Assembly (NCBI RefSeq): GCF_008710745.1
Contig: NZ_VYSA01000002.1
Span: forward strand, 1,116,001-1,180,000
Source: Microbacterium rhizomatis
Lineage (GTDB): Bacteria > Actinomycetota > Actinomycetes > Actinomycetales > Microbacteriaceae
DNA: 64,000 nt
Reading direction: 5' to 3'
A program made the translations under genes and the position numbers. Below the pieces are notes generated by a model. The model was not told where the DNA came from and did not search any database. It was given only the letters and a program-made list of their open reading frames with translations. Positions 9,759 through 18,952 of this stretch are shown here, piece by piece. How positions within the stretch are numbered: position 1 is the first letter of the stretch; the number at the start of each line of letters is the position of its first letter.

Positions 9759-11987
9759 ATGACGACGGCACCCTCGCCTCCACCTCACGCCGTCGATCGA
9801 CCAGCGCTGCGCCGCAGGCTCGACGCGGGTCTGACCGCTCCCGTGAGTTTCATCGTCGCGCCTGCCGGATCGGGCAAGACGGTACTTCTGTCGCAGTGGG
9901 CGGCCTCTCGAGATGACCTCCGTTTCGTCTGGGTAAACGTCGACTCTTCGGACGACGACCCCGTCGTGCTCCTCAAGAAGGTGCTGGGGCAGCTGATCCT
10001 CGAGATCCCGGAGGCAGCGGGATTCCAGTCGCTCGGCCCGTCCAGCCTCCGCGCGGGTCTGCTGGGCATCTTCCAGGCGGCGATCGCCGCATCCTCAGCG
10101 TCCGTCGTTTTCGTCTTCGACGACCTGCACAACCTGGCGGGTCGCGCGGTGCTGACCGAGATCGGCGCCCTGTCGGGCCGCCTGCCCCCCGGCGTGCATC
10201 TCGTGCTGTCGTCGCGCGTCGACCTCCGACTCGACCGGGGACGGCTGCGGCTCGTCCATGCCCCGACCGAGCTGCGGCAGGCCGAGCTGGCGTTCGACGC
10301 CGAGACCGTCGACGAAGTGCTCGAGCGGATCTCCGGCGCCAGCCCCTCGACCGTGACCACGAACGCCGTACTCGACCGCACCGAGGGCTGGGCCGCGGGG
10401 GTGCAGCTGACCGCGATCACGCTGCGGACCAAGGACGACCCCGAGAAGTTCGCTCTGCATCTCGCCGGAAGCGATCGCCTCATCGCCGACTACCTCAGCG
10501 AAGAGGTGCTGCGTGCGCAGTCGCCAGAGCGCCGTGAGATCCTCCTCCGGATGTCGGTGCTCGACCGCATCAGCGCGGAACTCCTCGAAGCGATCACGGG
10601 GGTCGCCGGCGCCGGCGAGATGCTCGCCGAGCTCGAACGCGACTCGATGTTCCTCGTGCCGCTCGATGACGCGAGCGAGTGGTTCCGCTTCCACCACCTG
10701 TTCCGCGATCTGCTGCGGTATCGCCTCAGGGCCGCACACCCAGGAGAAGACGCGCGGATGCTGGTGCTCGCGTCGCAATGGCACCTGGGCAGGGGCGACA
10801 TCGGCGAAGCGATCGAGTGTCTGCTGCAGGCGCACGAGTGGGATCCGGCGATGAGCCTCATCCTGGCGCGAGGTCGAGAGGTCTTCGAGCGCGGTGAGAC
10901 GGCATCCATGAGCCGGTGGCTCGGAATGATCCCGGCCCCCGTGCGCCGCGCCAACCTCGACGCCGAAGTCGTCCACGGGATGATGCTGGGCCTGAGCGGC
11001 CAGTATGCGATGGCAGACGATGTCTTGCGTCGGCTCGCAGCATCGGCCTCTCTGCCGATCGGGCACGCGCTCGTCGTGCACACGTACCTCAGCGCGCTCG
11101 TCCAATTCCGACCCGATCCGCAGGCCTCGCTGGAGGCAGGGCTGCGCGCGGTGGAGCTCTTGTCGCAACACCCGCACGCCGCCGTCCCCAACCTGCTGGG
11201 GCTCACCGAACGCGGCCTGCTCGAGACGGCATCGACCGGCAGCGTGGCGCGCGCCCACTTCCTCCTCGGCGATCTCGACTCCGCACGGCGGTGGATGACG
11301 CGCGCGGCATCCACTGCGGGCGCACGGTACTCCGCGTACCGCGTGCACATGCTCGGGTCGATGGCGCTCCTTGATGCCTGGACCGGGAACCTCGATCGCG
11401 CACAGGCACTCGCCGATGAGGCGCTGCATCTGGCCTCTGAGGTGCGCCTGCTCGGGCATCCCGCCCCTGCCGATGCGTACCTCGCTCTCGCCCTGCTCTC
11501 GGTGGAGCGCGGCGATCCTCTCGAGGGGGCGTTCACGCTGCACGAGGGCATCGCGCGAGCGACCTCGAATCAGCGCACGCAGCTGATGTGGATCGGACAT
11601 GCGATCGACGTGCTGGCGCACCCGGGAGAGGACGTCGCCCCGCCGCCGCCCGTCTCGGCGCCACCGGTCGTTCGCGCTCGCTTGGCCGCGGCCGCGGGGC
11701 GCGTGGGCGGGTCCACCCGCGACCGGGTCGTAGGGCGCCCGATCACCGCGGCGCCGCATAGGATTCCCGGTGTTCCCGAGGTCGTGCCGCTAAGCGAACC
11801 CCTGACGGACCGTGAGCGCGAACTTCTGATCTTCCTTCCGAGCCGGCTCACCAACGCCGAGCTCGCCGCCCGGTGCTTCGTCTCGGTCAACACGATCAAG
11901 ACCCACATGGCCCACATCTATCGCAAGCTCGACGCCCCGAATCGCGACGCGGCGATCGCGCACGCTCAGGCGCTGGGGCTCCTGTAG
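9759..11987 (+). CDS. MalT-like LuxR-family (LAL/STAND) regulator
   Basis: 742 aa. An N-terminal NTPase has Walker A VAPAGSGKTVLLSQW (about residues 31-45) and Walker B VVFVFDDLHNL (about 115). A long helical-repeat sensor segment of the MalT type occupies the middle, and a C-terminal LuxR helix-turn-helix has LTDRERELLIFLPSRLTNAE and VSVNTIKTHMAHIYRKL (about 680-730). Such STAND activators respond to a small ligand and ATP. The start has GAAGG 6 nt upstream. Target genes are not evident; the divergent small protein is one candidate. Confidence 0.93.
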   Translation: MTTAPSPPPHAVDRPALRRRLDAGLTAPVSFIVAPAGSGKTVLLSQWAASRDDLRFVWVNVDSSDDDPVVLLKKVLGQLILEIPEAAGFQSLGPSSLRAGLLGIFQAAIAASSASVVFVFDDLHNLAGRAVLTEIGALSGRLPPGVHLVLSSRVDLRLDRGRLRLVHAPTELRQAELAFDAETVDEVLERISGASPSTVTTNAVLDRTEGWAAGVQLTAITLRTKDDPEKFALHLAGSDRLIADYLSEEVLRAQSPERREILLRMSVLDRISAELLEAITGVAGAGEMLAELERDSMFLVPLDDASEWFRFHHLFRDLLRYRLRAAHPGEDARMLVLASQWHLGRGDIGEAIECLLQAHEWDPAMSLILARGREVFERGETASMSRWLGMIPAPVRRANLDAEVVHGMMLGLSGQYAMADDVLRRLAASASLPIGHALVVHTYLSALVQFRPDPQASLEAGLRAVELLSQHPHAAVPNLLGLTERGLLETASTGSVARAHFLLGDLDSARRWMTRAASTAGARYSAYRVHMLGSMALLDAWTGNLDRAQALADEALHLASEVRLLGHPAPADAYLALALLSVERGDPLEGAFTLHEGIARATSNQRTQLMWIGHAIDVLAHPGEDVAPPPPVSAPPVVRARLAAAAGRVGGSTRDRVVGRPITAAPHRIPGVPEVVPLSEPLTDRERELLIFLPSRLTNAELAARCFVSVNTIKTHMAHIYRKLDAPNRDAAIAHAQALGLL

Positions 11988-12044
11988 TCGCGGAACGCGC
12001 GAGTGGTCTTGTTATGCTGGGGGGATGCCGCGGCCTGCCGCTGC

Positions 12045-12118
12045 GGGGATGTAGTTCAATGGCAGAACTTCAGCTTCCCAAGCTGATAGCGCGGGTTCGA
12101 TTCCCGTCATCCCCTCCA
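12045..12118 (+). tRNA. tRNA-Gly (anticodon CCC)
   Basis: Acceptor stem GGGGATG (12045-12051) pairs with CATCCCC (12108-12114), followed by discriminator T and encoded CCA (12116-12118). The anticodon stem TCAGC/GCTGA holds the loop TTCCCAA, giving anticodon CCC. The T-arm is CGGG-TTCGATT-CCCG. A hairpin follows at once. Confidence 0.95.
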
Positions 12119-12158
12119 TTGCCGCTTCGTGCGGCCGAAGGTCGTACGAAGCGGCAAT
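12118..12158 (+). terminator. Hairpin after tRNA-Gly
   Basis: A 13-bp perfect stem, ATTGCCGCTTCGT / ACGAAGCGGCAAT, with a 15-nt loop lies directly after the CCA end. A second compact inverted repeat, CCCGCCC-C-GGGCGGG (12184-12198), could end the convergent operon that finishes at 12236. Confidence 0.65.
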
Positions 12159-12235
12159 CGATGCGGATGCCGTAGGAACCCGACCCGCCCCGGGCGGGCC
12201 CCACCGCCCAGAGGCTCCGCACGCGACGCAATCGC

Positions 12236-13840
12236 TCAGATGGAGACCGCGGTGACCACGACGTTGTCGACGTAGTGACCGGTGTCGGGGTTCCACGCGC
12301 CGCCGCACGTGACGAGCCGGAGTTCAGGCGTCGGGACGGGCGCGTAGATCGATGACGTGGGAAAGCTCTCCTTCTCCACCGTTTCGATGCGGGTGACGGC
12401 GAACTCCGCGGTCGTGCCGTCGCTCAGAGCCACCGTCACGGTGTCGCCCGGAGCGAGCTTCGGAAGGTCGTAGAAGACGGCGGCCGCCGTCGGCGAATCG
12501 ACGTGGCCGGCGATCACGGCGGGGCCGATCTGACCAGGGACGACCCCGTTCTCGTACCAGCCGACGTCGTTGAAATCAGCTGGTGCCTCGATCCAGCCGT
12601 CCGCGCCGAGACAGAGGCCGATCAGTGGCGAGTCCACGCCGATGGAGGGGATCGAGATCCGCTCGGGGACCACGTTCGACGCAGCCTTCACGGGAACGGG
12701 ATCCTGGAGGCCGCCCGCGCTCGAGGTCGAGGCAGCTGCGCCGGAGGCCGGCGCCGCGAGCGGAGCGCACCCGGCGAGGACATCATCGGTGAGCATGGCC
12801 ACCGCGAGGGCGTCCCAGGCTTGGCCGTAGTACGTCGGCGTCGCAGCCGCTGTCGCCGTCATTCGTGCGAGATCGGCGTGTGCGGCATCCTGCCGTCCGT
12901 CCGCCGCGTAGGAAGCGGCACGGGCGGCATATGCGATCGGATGCTGATCCGTCGTCACGGGGCCGGCGCCCGAGTCGAGCTCGGCGGGCAGCACGTCGTC
13001 GTCGGGAAGAGCGGCGGCGATCCGGGCGGCGAGGGCCACATCGCCGGGCTGACATGACTCGGCGTACCGGATCGACAAGCGGGTCGCGTCGTATCCGTAT
13101 CCGGGCTCGCCGTCGCCCTTCGCCGAACCGGCGATCGCGACCGACCCGTCGCTGGCGACGGTGGCCCAGTCCGTGGGAAGGGCGTTGGCGTTCAGCAACG
13201 CCTCGGTCGCCGCGCGGCTTCCGTCGGCGAGCTCGTCCCAGCGCCGGTCACCGGAAGCATCCGACAGAACGGCGTACGCGACCGGTGAGGAGTAAGACGG
13301 GTTGTACGCGTGCGGTGAAGCGGTCGCCCACGGGCCCGGCAAGAGGATCCGTCCGATGCCGGTCGTCGCCGTCATCTCGTCGAGCAGGGCCTTGCCCAGA
13401 GCGACGCCGTCCTCACGGAGGTCCTCCCGATCGAACGCGTCTCCGGCAAGGACGAGGGCCCGCGCCGCATCGAGGTCCGCATCGGAGGCGGGCTGGTCAT
13501 CGACCACCGATCCGTTCTCCCAGCGCCACGCGAGGAGCAGGTCGTCGCGCTGGATGTGTGCGGTCGTCCACCCCCAGATCTCGTCGAATCGCGCCTCGTC
13601 GTCAGCGGCGACGGCGAGCAGCAGACCGTAGGCCTGGCCCTCGCTCACGGTGTCGCCGCCCTGATCGGTACGCACCACTCGACCGTCGTCGACGTACTGC
13701 GCGAGGAAGGCGTCGGCCGCCGCCGCGGCGGGCTCACTGGCGTCAGCCGACACGTCGGCGGCCGGCCCGGAGCACGCCGTCATCACGAGGGCGAAGGCGG
13801 TGAGGGTGGCGGCCGCGGTCAGAGCCCGCTTCAGCCGCAT
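12236..13840 (-). CDS. Lipoprotein fusing a GH8 glycosidase to a class F-type sortase
   Basis: 534 aa from ATG 13840. A signal peptide ends in a lipobox (MTAC, Cys23). The GH8 domain shows TVSEGQAYGLLLAV with the likely acid Glu67, and PASDADLDAARALVLA with Asp122 in the GH8 signature. From about residue 385 a class F sortase domain follows: ERISIPSIGVDSPLIGLCLG, His446 in AGHVDS and Cys512 in RLVTCGG. No Arg follows the Cys, although classic sortases have one there. The start overlaps the DUF4397 gene's stop by 1 nt. GH8 enzymes cut beta-1,4 glucans or chitosan, which fits the adjacent synthase genes. The combined role is inferred. Confidence 0.85.
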   Translation of the reverse strand: MRLKRALTAAATLTAFALVMTACSGPAADVSADASEPAAAAADAFLAQYVDDGRVVRTDQGGDTVSEGQAYGLLLAVAADDEARFDEIWGWTTAHIQRDDLLLAWRWENGSVVDDQPASDADLDAARALVLAGDAFDREDLREDGVALGKALLDEMTATTGIGRILLPGPWATASPHAYNPSYSSPVAYAVLSDASGDRRWDELADGSRAATEALLNANALPTDWATVASDGSVAIAGSAKGDGEPGYGYDATRLSIRYAESCQPGDVALAARIAAALPDDDVLPAELDSGAGPVTTDQHPIAYAARAASYAADGRQDAAHADLARMTATAAATPTYYGQAWDALAVAMLTDDVLAGCAPLAAPASGAAASTSSAGGLQDPVPVKAASNVVPERISIPSIGVDSPLIGLCLGADGWIEAPADFNDVGWYENGVVPGQIGPAVIAGHVDSPTAAAVFYDLPKLAPGDTVTVALSDGTTAEFAVTRIETVEKESFPTSSIYAPVPTPELRLVTCGGAWNPDTGHYVDNVVVTAVSI

Positions 13841-14739
13841 CAGCCGGTGCCTCCAGCCCGACGGCGGCGCAGTGCGGTGAGGGTGAGCGCGATGCCTCCG
13901 AGGGCGACCCCGAACCCGGCGAGGGCGCCGAGCGGAGATCCGCTGCCGTTCGCCGTGCCGCCGCCGCCCGTGTTGATGCCCCCGACGGGCATGTCGGCGA
14001 GTGTCGCGGAGTCGGTGATCGCCCGGGCAGTGAGTGCGCCGTTCGCGGTGTCCAGGACGAACAGGGTCGACACCGTACCCGCCGGCAGGTCCACCGCTGC
14101 GGACGACACCACATCGGCGCCGGTCAGCTCGAGGTTCCACGCGCCCGCGGCCACGGCCGCGTAACCGGTGGCCGTACCGGTCGGGACCTTGCGAGCGATG
14201 GAGCGCCCTTGCGCGGTGTCCACGTCGACCGTCGGTTCGACCGTCGACGCCTGGATCACCCGCACCCGCGCCTGTCCCTCCGCCGGGGCGGACAGGTCAT
14301 CCCGGAAGACGACGGTCTGGAGATTCATGTTTCGTCCGTACGCAGCGACCGTGACCGGTTGTCCCGCAGCGACTTCGACGGATTGCTGCACCATCGGCTC
14401 GGTGCCTGCTGCGGCGTCCGACGGCACCATGGACACGACGTAGGTGCCTTCCGCAAGCGGAATGTACGGGCTCACCGCGCCGTAGGCGACATCGTCGAGC
14501 TCGTAGACGACCGCGCCTCCGGCGAGGGCCGTCATCTGGACGTCGACGGACTTGGTGTCGGGCGAGAGATGCGCGACGCGGGCCCACCCGCCTGGATCGG
14601 CGGGTGCCGCGTACGCCGCCGGGGCGCTGGCGATGCCGAGAGTGGCCGGGATGACGACGGCGGCCACGATGGCCAGACGGCGGATGCCTCGTCCCACGCT
14701 GCGGGGTGGTGAGTTTCGGGGTGCGCTGTTGCGAATCAT
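13840..14739 (-). CDS. Exported DUF4397 surface protein
   Basis: 299 aa. AAAGGA lies 7 nt before ATG 14739. It has a basic signal peptide with hydrophobic core LAIVAAVVIPATLGIASAPA, then two DUF4397-type beta modules (WARVAHLSPDTKSVDVQM; ARVRVIQASTVEPTVDVDTA). The C-terminus is a Gly-rich spacer, a membrane segment (LAGFGVALGGIALTLTAL) and RRRR, the layout of a sortase substrate. No LPXTG-like motif is visible before the helix. Its stop overlaps the GH8-sortase start, so the two proteins probably act together at the cell surface. Confidence 0.82.
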   Translation of the reverse strand: MIRNSAPRNSPPRSVGRGIRRLAIVAAVVIPATLGIASAPAAYAAPADPGGWARVAHLSPDTKSVDVQMTALAGGAVVYELDDVAYGAVSPYIPLAEGTYVVSMVPSDAAAGTEPMVQQSVEVAAGQPVTVAAYGRNMNLQTVVFRDDLSAPAEGQARVRVIQASTVEPTVDVDTAQGRSIARKVPTGTATGYAAVAAGAWNLELTGADVVSSAAVDLPAGTVSTLFVLDTANGALTARAITDSATLADMPVGGINTGGGGTANGSGSPLGALAGFGVALGGIALTLTALRRRRAGGTG

Positions 14740-14800
14740 GGTGATCCTTTCATGGAGGGCTATCGGCCGGCACGCGGTCATGCCGCGCGCCGGCACAGGG

Positions 14801-16810
14801 TCATTCCGTCGGCCGCGGCAGGAGATCGGCGGGCTCGACGGGCGAGAACGTCACGACGACGCCCGCGTCGCTCGGCACTGCGGACAGCGGGGCGAACACT
14901 CCCGTGAGAGCTTCGTAGAAGCGCAGCACCTCTTCGGAGCCGGCGGCCGTCCCTCGCGCATCCTCGCCGGCGAACGAGCTGATGACGAGTTGACGATGCA
15001 CGCCGGACGGGTCGCCGTCGAGCTGGCCGATGGTCGCGATGTCGACCCGCCCGATGGTGGAGAGCTGTCCGAGCGTGAGCAGAATCCGCGCGTCCACGAC
15101 GCCGGATGCCAGCAGGTCCTGTTCTTCGGCTGGAAAGCCGACCTGGGGGCTGCGTGACAGCTGCTGACCGGCGATCGAGCGGGCGGCGTAGAGCCCATCG
15201 TCACCGGCCTGGGCGAGACCGGACTGCGCGGTATCGACGAATCGGATCTCGACCTGCTGCGCGCCCTCGCCGAACGAGGCGACGACAACGCTGTTGGTGG
15301 TGGCTTCCTGGACCGTGGGAAGGTCGGTCGGGAAGGTTCGCATGGAATCGGTGGTGATGACGTAGTCGTAGTCCCGCCACCCGTTCGGAGCCAGAGCCTG
15401 AACGTCGGAGTCCGTATCGGCCTTGTAGTACCAGACCACGTTCTCGCGGTCGAACCCTTCGTCGACGAGGTCGACCCACATGGCATCGTCCACCAGCATC
15501 CGCGAATCCCTCGGCGCGTTCTGCGCCATCCACGCCTCGGCGTCGCGAAGGGGGCGGTCAAGATCAGCGAGCAGGAATCCGCGAAGCTGCGCGGTCCAGA
15601 GCGGCCCCGCGGCGATGACCGCCACCACGAGCCCCGCCGCGATTCCCGCCCCCGCGAGGCGGGAAAGCAGCCGACGACGCCGTGTCCGGGTCAGCACACG
15701 TTCGACGGCGACCTGCCCGACCCCGGCGAGCACGATGGCGGCGAACGGCAGCAGCATGATGACGTAGGGCACCGGCAGGTAGCCGCCGCGGAACATGAAT
15801 GCGGTGAGTGCGAGGAGCATGATCCCCCACGGACGCAGACGACGCACGAAGAGCGCGACGACGGCTGCGGCAAGCGATGCGACGATCAGGATGGAGTCCA
15901 GCTGCCACCACATGCCCACCGTGCGCGACATGAGACTGCCGGGGTCCAGGAGCGACCCGCTGCCCTCACGGGATGCGAGCTGGAAGCCTAGACCCTCGGC
16001 GAGGCTGACTCGTCCGGCGCCGGGAAGCACCTCTCCCTTGACGAGAGCGAACGCGACATAGACGAGGCCGATGAGTGCGAACACGGCGGATGCCACGGAC
16101 AGCGTGTAGCGACGGGTCGTGCGGTCTGCGCCACGCCACATGAGCCACGCGACGAGGGGGAGCGCGAGGAGATAGGTCTCCTTGGTGAGGACCGCGATCC
16201 CGAACGCCGCCGCGGCGCCGATGTATCCGAGGAGCTGCTTGTGTCTGCTCATCGCGAGCAGGAGTGCTCCGATCAGCCACGCGGTGGCGATGTTGTCGAG
16301 GTACACCTGACGGTGGAACTGCACCGCCAGCGGCGACAGCAGGAACAGTGCGGTGGCGACGGAGGCGGTGGGGCGTGCGAATCCGATGCGCCGCACCAGG
16401 AACCAGAGGAGGATCGCGGCGATCGCGGTCGCCACGAGCATGGCCTCGCGGGCAGCGACGACGGCGACATCGTGCCGATCCCATGCTCCGGTGAGGCCCG
16501 CGTACCCGGCGATCTGGATCCATCCGAGGGGCGGATGGTCGTACCAGAACGTGTAGTGGGTGAGGTCGCCCAGATGGCCGATGGCCCAGGCCTGTGCCGT
16601 GTAGGTGCCCTCATCGTCGATTCGTTGCGGCGAGCCGCCCAGGTTGATCGCGTTGACGACGAGGCCGACAGCAAGAGCGGGGAGGAGCCAGACGAGGTCG
16701 GTCAGTCGCGCACGCCACGAGCCCCGAGGGCGCACGGCTGCCGTGCCGCCGGAAGCAGGGGGCAGCACGGGGACGGACACCGTGGGCGTGCGCTCGAGTG
16801 TCGAAGTCAT
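14801..16810 (-). CDS. GT39/ArnT-like membrane glycosyltransferase
   Basis: 669 aa. The N-terminal half has about 10 to 11 membrane helices with the hallmark first-loop acidic motif RIDDEGTYTAQAW (about residue 65) and WYDHPPLGW, as in polyprenyl-phosphate-sugar dependent transferases of the GT39/PMT/ArnT superfamily. The last 250 residues form an extracytoplasmic domain. It likely transfers a sugar from a lipid carrier to an external acceptor. Its ATG overlaps the GT2 stop by 4 nt (ATGA), so translation is coupled. Confidence 0.87.
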   Translation of the reverse strand: MTSTLERTPTVSVPVLPPASGGTAAVRPRGSWRARLTDLVWLLPALAVGLVVNAINLGGSPQRIDDEGTYTAQAWAIGHLGDLTHYTFWYDHPPLGWIQIAGYAGLTGAWDRHDVAVVAAREAMLVATAIAAILLWFLVRRIGFARPTASVATALFLLSPLAVQFHRQVYLDNIATAWLIGALLLAMSRHKQLLGYIGAAAAFGIAVLTKETYLLALPLVAWLMWRGADRTTRRYTLSVASAVFALIGLVYVAFALVKGEVLPGAGRVSLAEGLGFQLASREGSGSLLDPGSLMSRTVGMWWQLDSILIVASLAAAVVALFVRRLRPWGIMLLALTAFMFRGGYLPVPYVIMLLPFAAIVLAGVGQVAVERVLTRTRRRRLLSRLAGAGIAAGLVVAVIAAGPLWTAQLRGFLLADLDRPLRDAEAWMAQNAPRDSRMLVDDAMWVDLVDEGFDRENVVWYYKADTDSDVQALAPNGWRDYDYVITTDSMRTFPTDLPTVQEATTNSVVVASFGEGAQQVEIRFVDTAQSGLAQAGDDGLYAARSIAGQQLSRSPQVGFPAEEQDLLASGVVDARILLTLGQLSTIGRVDIATIGQLDGDPSGVHRQLVISSFAGEDARGTAAGSEEVLRFYEALTGVFAPLSAVPSDAGVVVTFSPVEPADLLPRPTE

Positions 16811-18306
16811 CGGTTCACCTCCGAAGCGGTGGCGGGGACCAGCTCAGGCGAAGCGAGGCGGGGTGGGGTGGACGTCGTGGATGCCGGATCGCGGTGCGCC
16901 CCCGTGTGCTCGGTCTTCTCCCAGCTGCCGTCACCGCGCAACTGGCGGATGACGGAGCGGACGGCCGCTGCGGCGAGGAAGACCTGGTAGGGCACGAGGC
17001 CGAGGACGAGCCGCACGTAGTCGCGGATGCGGACCTTCTTGGCGTACACCCGGCCGAACTCGGTGAGTCCGGCTGCTTCCGCGACGAGAGTGATGACCGT
17101 CGGCACCAGCGGAAGGAAGGTGATGAGCGCGACGATGGTCGGCACCTTGACGAGGAGGATGAAGGCCACCGAGATCGGAATCAGGATGCCGGTCGCCGCT
17201 TGCAGGAACGGCATGTTCAGCAGGTACCTGGCGTACATGCGCTGACGGAGCGTCGGGAGCTTCTTCCACTCGCCCTTGCCCAGCACCTGCAGGAAGCCCT
17301 GGTTCCAGCGCGTGCGCTGCTTGTAGAGCGACTTCAGCGTCGGCGGCGTCTCCTCGCGGGTGACGTACTCGGGGTTGTAGGCGACGACCACCTTCGCCCC
17401 GTCGCTCGACAGACGCACACCGAGCTCGCAGTCTTCGGCGAGGCACTGATCGTCCCACCCCTTCGACCATTCGAGGCGGTCGCGAGTGACGAAGACGGTG
17501 TTCCCGCCCAGCGGGATGAACTTGGAGCGCGCGTGGAAGTGCAGGCGCGAGCGGAACCAGAAGTAGTACTCCAGCACGTTGCGCAGCGACCACCAGCTCG
17601 TCTCGAAGTTCATCAGCTGCACGCCGCCTTGAACGACATCCGCTCCGGTCTCCTGAAACTTCGAGTCGACGACAGTGAGCAGGCCCGGATGGACTTCGTC
17701 CTCCGCGTCGAACACCCCGACGATGTCACCGGTCGCGATCTGGAGGGCGCGGTTCAGCGCCTTCGGCTTGTTCTTGGGCACGCTGTCATCCACGACCACC
17801 CGGATGAGATCGGGGTGACGGGCCGCGGCTTCGCGCACGACCAATTCGGTTCCCGGGTCGTCGTGGCCGACGATCGCGATGATCTCGAAGTCGGGATGGT
17901 CCTGCTGCGCGAGACGGTCGAGCGTCTGCCCCATGACCTCCTCCTCGTGACGCCCGGGCACCAAGAGGGTGAAGCGATGGCGTGCGGCGCGCGGTGACGA
18001 GCTGAACTGCGTCGCGCGCAGGTCGTCGGCGGATCGCCAGGCATGCAGCATCCACCACAGCGTCGTCGTCGCGACCGCGGTGAGCAGGAGCGCCAGCACG
18101 ATGATGCCGCTGTAGCCGAACCACTCCGCTATCGACCAGTCGGGCAGGATGCCCCCGGCGATCGTGGTCGGGGACTGTGCGGGGACGGGGACATCCGTCA
18201 CACCGGGGACGAGCTGCCCCGGCGCGGGTGCGACGGGCGTGAGGAGCGGTTCGGGAATCGGGTCGGGGTCGCGCGCGGATAGGGCGATGTCAAGAGCTGG
18301 GATCAC
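16807..18306 (-). CDS. Processive GT2 glycosyltransferase (cellulose/hyaluronan synthase-like)
   Basis: 499 aa from GTG 18306, with GGAGG 7 nt upstream. An N-terminal helix (GIIVLALLLTAVATTTLWWM) precedes the GT-A domain: LVPGRHEEEVMGQTLDRL, the metal-binding DAED, the acceptor LAEDCELGVR and the processivity motif QRTRW. Three to four C-terminal helices follow. This is the architecture of a membrane synthase that polymerises and extrudes a polysaccharide. It overlaps gtrA upstream (GTGA) and the GT39 gene downstream (ATGA). The operon also encodes a GH8 enzyme, as cellulose operons do. The polymer is unknown, and no PilZ domain is visible. Confidence 0.88.
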   Translation of the reverse strand: MIPALDIALSARDPDPIPEPLLTPVAPAPGQLVPGVTDVPVPAQSPTTIAGGILPDWSIAEWFGYSGIIVLALLLTAVATTTLWWMLHAWRSADDLRATQFSSSPRAARHRFTLLVPGRHEEEVMGQTLDRLAQQDHPDFEIIAIVGHDDPGTELVVREAAARHPDLIRVVVDDSVPKNKPKALNRALQIATGDIVGVFDAEDEVHPGLLTVVDSKFQETGADVVQGGVQLMNFETSWWSLRNVLEYYFWFRSRLHFHARSKFIPLGGNTVFVTRDRLEWSKGWDDQCLAEDCELGVRLSSDGAKVVVAYNPEYVTREETPPTLKSLYKQRTRWNQGFLQVLGKGEWKKLPTLRQRMYARYLLNMPFLQAATGILIPISVAFILLVKVPTIVALITFLPLVPTVITLVAEAAGLTEFGRVYAKKVRIRDYVRLVLGLVPYQVFLAAAAVRSVIRQLRGDGSWEKTEHTGAHRDPASTTSTPPRLASPELVPATASEVNR

Positions 18307-18838
18307 GAGAGACCTCCGGAGTCCATGCGGACGATTCGACGGGTGGGGCGCGGAAGGCGCAGGGTGCGCAACCGCGGCGAGAAGACCAGCCACCGATAGG
18401 CGGCGAAGCGGAAGGCGGTGCCGAGGACGAGGCCCACGACGTTGCCCGAGATGTTGTCGGCCAGCTGCGACGTGAATCCGAGCAGGTAGTGCGACACGAA
18501 GAGGCAGCCGGCGGCGATGAGCAGACCGATGACGTTGACGACCGCGAAGATCAGGCCTCACGGAGTGCGCGGGGCGAACGCTCGCGCCGGAATGTCAGAT
18601 ACCTGTTTCCCAACCAGGCGGCGACGGTGGCCACAGCGACGCTGAGAACCTTGCACCAGATCGGTGAATCCTGCAGAACGCCGGCACGGAGTGCGTTGTA
18701 GACGATGAGATCGACGAAGAACGCGCAGGCGCCGATGAAACCGAAGCTGGCCAGTTGGGTGAAGAGCGGAACGACTGCGGCGGCGCCCCGGGTATTCGTG
18801 TCTTCGTCAGTATCGATGTCATTCCGCATACCGGTCAT
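18303..18838 (-). pseudogene. GtrA-family membrane protein, frameshifted
   Basis: GtrA proteins are four-helix membrane proteins linked to polyprenyl-phosphate sugar flipping. The first half (18838-18551) encodes LASFGFIGACAFFVDLIVYN and VATVAAWLGNRYLTFRRE, then hits TGA at 18551. The second half continues in the next frame (LIFAVVNVIGLLIAAGCLFV, then GNVVGLVLGTAFRFAAYRWL) to 18303. Inserting one base near 18554-18557 (AGGCCT) restores a normal GtrA of about 179 aa. Its end overlaps the GT2 start by 4 nt. It may be a true null allele or an assembly error. Confidence 0.82.
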
Positions 18839-18952
18839 ACGGAGCGGATGGAGTTCGGGTTTGGAGCGGTCAGCCCTTTGCCAGTAAGACGAAACCTGCC
18901 GGTCATCCGCCCCGGCGAGAAGAGGCGGACTCGAGCGGCGCTCGGCGGGCGC

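Noticed and set aside
13841..14140. Extended start of the GH8-sortase protein at 14140
   Set aside because: The extra 100 residues are Arg-rich and lie antisense-frame within the DUF4397 gene; a signal peptide and lipobox begin at ATG 13840.
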